25,962 bases of DNA from a bacterium (lineage in GTDB: Bacteria > Pseudomonadota > Alphaproteobacteria > Rs-D84): the NCBI GenBank assembly GCA_014802705.1, contig JAAVBR010000005.1, positions 1 to 25,962 of the forward strand, given 5' to 3'. A model generated the notes under the pieces. The model saw only the letters and a program-made list of their open reading frames with translations, was not told where the DNA came from and ran no database searches. The position numbers were made by a program, and so were the translations under genes. This document shows positions 22,802 through 25,962 of this stretch, one piece after another (the first letter of the stretch is position 1; the number at the start of each line of letters is the position of its first letter).

Positions 22802-24018
22802 CAATCGCACACCACGCGCAGGAATATTTTCTTGCCCCGCTGGACCAAAATGGATGCCGCGGGATGAACAACGGCGCGGGGGTCCGTGACCCGTTCCCCA
22901 TCGATTTGAATACCACCCTGCTCGACCATGCGTCGGGCCTCGGACCGGGAATCAAACATCCCGCACGCGCACAGGAAATCCAGAATTCCCATGTCATCCG
23001 TCATCTTGATCGTCGTGGTGGGCGCATTGTCGGCCGCGGGTGCCCCCGCCCCAAACAATGCATCCGCCGCGGCGGCCGCGTCGCGGGCAGCATCCGCGCC
23101 GTGCGCGATTTCCGTCGCGGCAAAGGCCAAAACCTTTTTCGCCGCGTTCAATTCGGCGCCCTGTAACGCGGCCAGGCGCGCAATTTCATCCAACGGGATT
23201 TCCGTAAAGATTTTCAAACTTTTTTCCACCAATTCGTCCGGCATATTGCGGAAATATTGATAGTATTCATACGGTGACGTCTTGTCTTCGTTGACCCAGA
23301 CCGCATTGCCGGCCGATTTGCCGATTTTGGTGCCATTGCTGTCGGTGATAAGACTCGTGGACAGAACAAACGCCTCTTTCCCCAGTTTTTTTCGTATCAG
23401 TTCAATGCCCATAATGGCGTTGCCCCATTGATCCGCGCCACAGGCCTGTAACACACAGCCGTATTTTTGATACAGGGTTAAAAAATCCACCGCCTGGAAC
23501 GTCATGTAATTAAATTCCAGGAACGTCATCCCATTGTCCAGACGCCGTTTGACGCTTTCCATCGACAACATGCGCGGCACGGTAAAATCCGTCCCGAAAT
23601 CGCGCAGGAAATCCAGATGGCTGTACGTTTTCATCCAATCATAATTATCCACCATCACCGCGTCCGACGGCCCGTCGCCGAATTTAAAGAATTTTGAATA
23701 CGATTTTTTAAGCCCCGCGATATTCTTGGCCAACACTTCTTCGGTCATCATGGGGCGGCCCGTATCGCGCCCCGACGGATCGCCAATGCGGCCCGTCGCG
23801 CCGCCAACCAACATAATCGGGCGATGGCCGTAACGCTGGAACCAACGCATCATCATCACCGGCACCAAATGCCCCACGTGCAGTGAATCCGCCGTCGGAT
23901 CCGACCCCAAATAGGCCGCAATTTTCCCCGCGTTCAACGCATCGTTCAGGCCGTCCAGATTTGATGTCTGGTTGATAAAGCCGCGCGCCTGCAATTCATG
24001 TAATAATTCGTTCTGCAT
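22801..24018 (-). CDS. tyrS: Tyrosyl-tRNA synthetase
   Basis: 405 residues, a class Ic aminoacyl-tRNA synthetase charging tRNA-Tyr. The ATP-binding HIGH motif is HVGH (47-50) in YLGSDPTADSLHVGHLVPV. The tyrosine pocket contains YQKYGCVLQACGADQWGNAIMGIELIRK. The KMSKS loop is KIGKS (231-235), the shorter form of this TyrRS group. A C-terminal S4 RNA-binding domain (MGILDFLCACGMFDSRSEARRMVEQGGIQIDGERV) ends the protein. AAGGG lies 10 bases before the ATG. It is the first gene of a pair with the EnvC-like gene. Confidence 0.97.
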   Translation of the reverse strand: MQNELLHELQARGFINQTSNLDGLNDALNAGKIAAYLGSDPTADSLHVGHLVPVMMMRWFQRYGHRPIMLVGGATGRIGDPSGRDTGRPMMTEEVLAKNIAGLKKSYSKFFKFGDGPSDAVMVDNYDWMKTYSHLDFLRDFGTDFTVPRMLSMESVKRRLDNGMTFLEFNYMTFQAVDFLTLYQKYGCVLQACGADQWGNAIMGIELIRKKLGKEAFVLSTSLITDSNGTKIGKSAGNAVWVNEDKTSPYEYYQYFRNMPDELVEKSLKIFTEIPLDEIARLAALQGAELNAAKKVLAFAATEIAHGADAARDAAAAADALFGAGAPAADNAPTTTIKMTDDMGILDFLCACGMFDSRSEARRMVEQGGIQIDGERVTDPRAVVHPAASILVQRGKKIFLRVVCD

Positions 24019-24072
24019 ATTTTTATACCCTTGTGTCCCCCTATTCTACACCGCGCGGGGGCCATGCGCCAT

Positions 24073-24098
24073 AAAAAAAATGCCCCGGCTGGGGCATT
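24073..24098 (-). terminator. Rho-independent terminator of the radical SAM gene
   Basis: On the minus strand AATGCCCC and GGGGCATT form a stem with a 3-base loop, followed by eight T residues. It lies 14 bases after the radical SAM stop codon and ahead of tyrS. Confidence 0.9.
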
Positions 24099-24111
24099 CA
24101 TGATGTTGTCT

Positions 24112-25098
24112 TTATCGGCCACCGCGCACCTGGGCCCGCAATGTTTTTATCATATCTTTCATAACCCGTTTGATGGGGCGACATTGGCCCGCCGCATCCA
24201 CATACGACACGCGTCCCACGGCATGCATTGTATCCACATTTTCAAATGATATGGTCCGATTGGGATGCATATACAGCGGCGTCAGATATTCCCCATCATG
24301 CCCCGCGAAAACCACGTGATCCGTCACAGGCACCGGGATGGTCGGCACATCAACAAAATCTGAAAAGAATGCGTACACCGGCATACCGTCGTATGTAAAC
24401 GCCATAATTTGACCGTTGACCCATGTTTCATCCCGAACATGGGGCCAACCCTGACGAATGACCGTCCGATTAAACCAATTTCGATTATCCATGAATGCCG
24501 AAATTTTCAGGCTGATGTTATCCCGCAACGTCGCATCCCCGGCCAAGCGTTCCGCAATGGCCCGCATCCAATCGACCGATTGCGCGGGATGAATTTTATT
24601 ATCCACCGACACCGCCAGATCCAGCATCGGCCGCGTCGGCAAACGGTCACATAACGCCTGATACCATGCCCCATCCTTACGTGCCGCCCGGACCGCATCG
24701 CCCCCCATGGTGCGCAGGCATTCTTGGACCTGTTCCGGGGTGGCGACCAATCCCCGCGGCACGCGCAGGGATTTTAACATATCCCAAATCGCCGGGGCAC
24801 GCCGTGCGTCGGCGACCCACGACCCATTGGTCTTTAATTGGACCGCCACATCCATATCCAGCGTGGCTTGAATCACTTCGTGTAAATACGGGACGGGGGC
24901 GGTAAAGATTTCCCCACCGGAAAAAACGACGGCCTGTTCAAATTTATCATTGCCCCGAATGGCATTGACATAATGAATAATGTCGGATGGCGGTAATAAT
25001 TTGTCGGGCGCGCCATTCGGCGCCATCGCCCGGCGATAACAGCCCGGACAGTTCAGGTTACAATAATCCGTCAAATAACATTGCAAGGCATATAACAT
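24112..25098 (-). CDS. Orphan radical SAM protein
   Basis: 328 residues. The iron-sulphur cluster motif CNLNCPGCY (Cys13, Cys17, Cys20; C-x3-C-x2-C) opens the domain and VFSGGEIF is the SAM-binding GGE motif. LKTNGSW and LAVSVDNKIHP are later barrel strands. No SPASM-type Cys cluster is seen in the C-terminal half (single Cys in AAGQCRPIKRV). The product cannot be named. MLYALQCYLTDYCNL begins the barrel at once, so the ATG at 25098 is well supported, though the Shine-Dalgarno is weak. It lies 44 bases downstream of cassette gene B in the same direction and has its own -35 box in the gap. Confidence 0.82.
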   Translation of the reverse strand: MLYALQCYLTDYCNLNCPGCYRRAMAPNGAPDKLLPPSDIIHYVNAIRGNDKFEQAVVFSGGEIFTAPVPYLHEVIQATLDMDVAVQLKTNGSWVADARRAPAIWDMLKSLRVPRGLVATPEQVQECLRTMGGDAVRAARKDGAWYQALCDRLPTRPMLDLAVSVDNKIHPAQSVDWMRAIAERLAGDATLRDNISLKISAFMDNRNWFNRTVIRQGWPHVRDETWVNGQIMAFTYDGMPVYAFFSDFVDVPTIPVPVTDHVVFAGHDGEYLTPLYMHPNRTISFENVDTMHAVGRVSYVDAAGQCRPIKRVMKDMIKTLRAQVRGGR

Positions 25099-25103
25099 GC
25101 CTA

Positions 25104-25132
25104 CATATTGACACGTTATTATGTTTTGTCAA
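25104..25132 (-). promoter_or_regulatory. Promoter with palindromic operator before the radical SAM gene
   Basis: Minus-strand TTGACA (25132-25127), 17 bases, AATATG as a weak -10. TTGACA is mirrored by TGTCAA (25113-25108 on that strand), an inverted repeat with 13 bases between, so a dimeric regulator could cover the promoter. Confidence 0.45.
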
Positions 25133-25142
25133 ATTGTTTTTC

Positions 25143-25676
25143 TTATAATGATGTCTCATCTAAAATCGCGCCTATCGTTTTACCACAACTGCGTCTGGAC
25201 ACCAAATTTTGAAAAGATTGGCTACTATTCATACGTTCGGCACACTGCCCCATACAGCCCGTGACACATGCAGATGCCGTTCTAAAGTTACCTGATGCAT
25301 TGAACCAGATCGCCGTTTTGCCCTGGGTGGCGCACTCCATGCTGCCTATTCTTCTTATGGCACAGAAACATTCCGTACCACTGTACAATGAATTTTTGCC
25401 GGTATCCACCATCAATTCGAGTTCGTCATCTGATCCCGATGAACATACAGAAAATATTATTATTGGTACAGAACAATTGGCATCAACATCAATATCATAG
25501 GTTCCGGTTTCATCTTTTTTACCGGTACACGATACTTCAACATTGCCCGCCATCTGGGTTATATAGCCATCACGCACCTCTGAACTAGGGACCTCTCTCC
25601 ATCTAAAATCTGCTGCACTGCACGCGGTGGCCGCATGCGCCCCCGCCGAAAACAAACCGACGTTTGGATTAGGCAT
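25143..25676 (-). CDS. Cys-rich secreted-type protein, cassette gene B, start disconnected (OFF)
   Basis: A 177-codon frame of unknown family. After the repeat-encoded MPNPNV comes GLFSAGAHAATACSAADF, the second half of a signal peptide ending in A-H-A. The mature part is Cys-rich, with CFCAIRRIGSMEC and ASACVTGCMGQCAERM. The frame-opening ATG (25676) has no ribosome binding site; its upstream bases are the complement of one. The missing half is on the other strand at 25694: inverting 25657-25746 gives MRKTGIFILGLLSYANV joined to residue 7 onward, about 188 residues, with a textbook n-region, hydrophobic core and cleavage site. As assembled it should not be expressed. Confidence 0.75.
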   Translation of the reverse strand: MPNPNVGLFSAGAHAATACSAADFRWREVPSSEVRDGYITQMAGNVEVSCTGKKDETGTYDIDVDANCSVPIIIFSVCSSGSDDELELMVDTGKNSLYSGTECFCAIRRIGSMECATQGKTAIWFNASGNFRTASACVTGCMGQCAERMNSSQSFQNLVSRRSCGKTIGAILDETSL

Positions 25677-25746
25677 AAAAGCGGAGGAAAAATATGCGGA
25701 AAACTGGGATTTTTATTTTGGGATTATTGTCGTATGCAAACGTCCC
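25657..25746. other. Putative invertible segment B (90 bp, core to core)
   Basis: The gene-side site is core CCGACG (25657-25662) plus arm TTTGGATTAGGCAT (25663-25676). The promoter-side site is core CGTCCC (25741-25746) plus arm TTTGGATTAGGCAT (25747-25760). On opposite strands the cores read CGTCGG and CGTCCC, sharing CGTC; with the flanking AAA the shared inverted stretch is CAAACGTC. The segment carries GGAGG (25683-25687) and ATG (25694). Inversion would leave a perfect 14-bp-arm palindrome next to the promoter, then ribosome binding site, ATG, and an in-frame signal peptide into gene B. Confidence 0.78.
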
Positions 25747-25756
25747 TTTGGATTAG
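25694..25756 (+). other. Signal-peptide start module of gene B, in OFF orientation
   Basis: GGAGG, a six-base spacer, and ATG. It encodes MRKTGIFILGLLSYANVPLD and stops at a TAG inside the repeat arm. It has a positive n-region and a strong hydrophobic stretch but no cleavage site, so it is half of a signal peptide. It shares its first seven residues, length and ending with the module at 1246. Confidence 0.78.
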
Positions 25757-25785
25757 GCATAGTGTTTTTGCCCTCAACCCCACGG

Positions 25786-25814
25786 ATTATACCACGTTGC
25801 GCGGATTTGTGCAA
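25786..25814 (-). promoter_or_regulatory. Promoter of locus B, with inverted repeat GTTGC/GCAAC
   Basis: Minus-strand TTGCAC (25814-25809), 17-base spacer, TATAAT (25791-25786). The stretch CGCGCAACGTGGTATAAT nearly equals that of locus A, and GTTGC/GCAAC spans the -35 box and spacer in both. It lies outside the invertible segment. Confidence 0.78.
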
Positions 25815-25821
25815 CACTAAA

Positions 25822-25950
25822 AAAAGACCACCCCGTCGCTCCGCGCCACCCCTCCACAGGAGGGGAACTAAGCACTGTTTTTAAGAACATAAGAACGTAC
25901 TAAGTTCTCCTCCTGTGGAGGAGTACCCCGAAGGGGGGAGGTGGTCTTTT
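25822..25950. repeat. Large palindromic repeat at window end
   Basis: AAAAGACCACC (25822-25832) faces GGTGGTCTTTT (25940-25950). Inside, CCCCTCCACAGGAGGGG and CTCCTCCTGTGGAGGAG form further stems, and ACCCCGAAGGGG is another hairpin. It resembles dispersed non-coding repeats with GACCACC ends. Transcribed from either side it could act as a terminator, insulating the promoter of locus B. No gene is seen between 25815 and 25962. Confidence 0.65.
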
Positions 25951-25962
25951 CCCGACACCCCG

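Noticed and set aside
25663..25760. Excision, not inversion, through the 14-base direct repeat TTTGGATTAGGCAT at both ends of segment B
   Set aside because: The arms are indeed direct repeats, but the asymmetric cores match only in inverted orientation. Excision would leave the gene without ribosome binding site or signal-peptide start, while inversion restores both in frame at two loci. It is not excluded experimentally.

Overview
The window reads as chromosome of an uncultured alphaproteobacterium, probably host-associated. The base composition is moderately GC-rich. Almost every intergenic space is short, and housekeeping genes (uvrA, dus, rlmE, tyrS, an ftsB-like gene) are mixed with envelope genes. 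UvrA carries a CPVSGF form of the first zinc module that I associate with Alphaproteobacteria. The lineage call is inference; no marker such as rRNA is present.

Layout. 1-377: palindromic repeat DNA without a credible gene. 378-454: tRNA-Arg(UCU), with two partial copies of its 3' end just downstream. 677-1312: Cys-rich secreted-protein gene 'A' with a small inverted-repeat segment at its 5' end. 1479-8276: tspO, an ftsB-like gene, a dus gene, a RodZ-like gene, then a uvrA / stand-alone SRP M-domain / rlmE cluster. 8317-11655, reading left: gene 'C' (secreted, Thr/Pro repeats), a GT4 glycosyltransferase and an HdeD-like membrane protein. 11675-17577, reading left: a six-gene tripartite ABC-2 efflux operon (membrane fusion protein, two ATPases, two permeases, TolC-like channel). 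17645-21706, reading left: a Fic-like protein, a MoxR-type AAA+ ATPase with an unusual N-terminal region, and a metallopeptidase-like/VWA protein. 21719-24018: tyrS and an EnvC-like gene. 24112-25098: orphan radical SAM protein. 25143-25814: Cys-rich secreted-protein gene 'B' with a second inverted-repeat segment. 25815-25962: a large palindromic repeat.

The main discovery is the arrangement at A, B and C. In A and B a conserved leftward promoter is followed by a 90-bp segment (core to core) bounded by recombination-site-like repeats: a 14-base arm TTTGGATTAGGCAT or its variant beside a 6-base core. Inside, on the opposite strand, lies a strong ribosome binding site, an ATG and the start of a Sec signal peptide (MRKTGIF...), cut off by a stop codon in the repeat. 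The secreted-protein ORF on the other side has no ribosome binding site and no complete signal peptide. Inverting the 90 bp at the shared core bases joins the two in frame in both loci, at leader residue 17 and ORF residue 6, and creates a convincing signal peptide each time. As assembled, A and B are OFF. C has the same architecture (91 bp), but with a decayed leader already facing the gene and an independent signal peptide. I propose a family of phase-variable 'signal-peptide switches' in which the promoter is fixed and the translation start plus secretion signal flips. No recombinase gene lies in the window.
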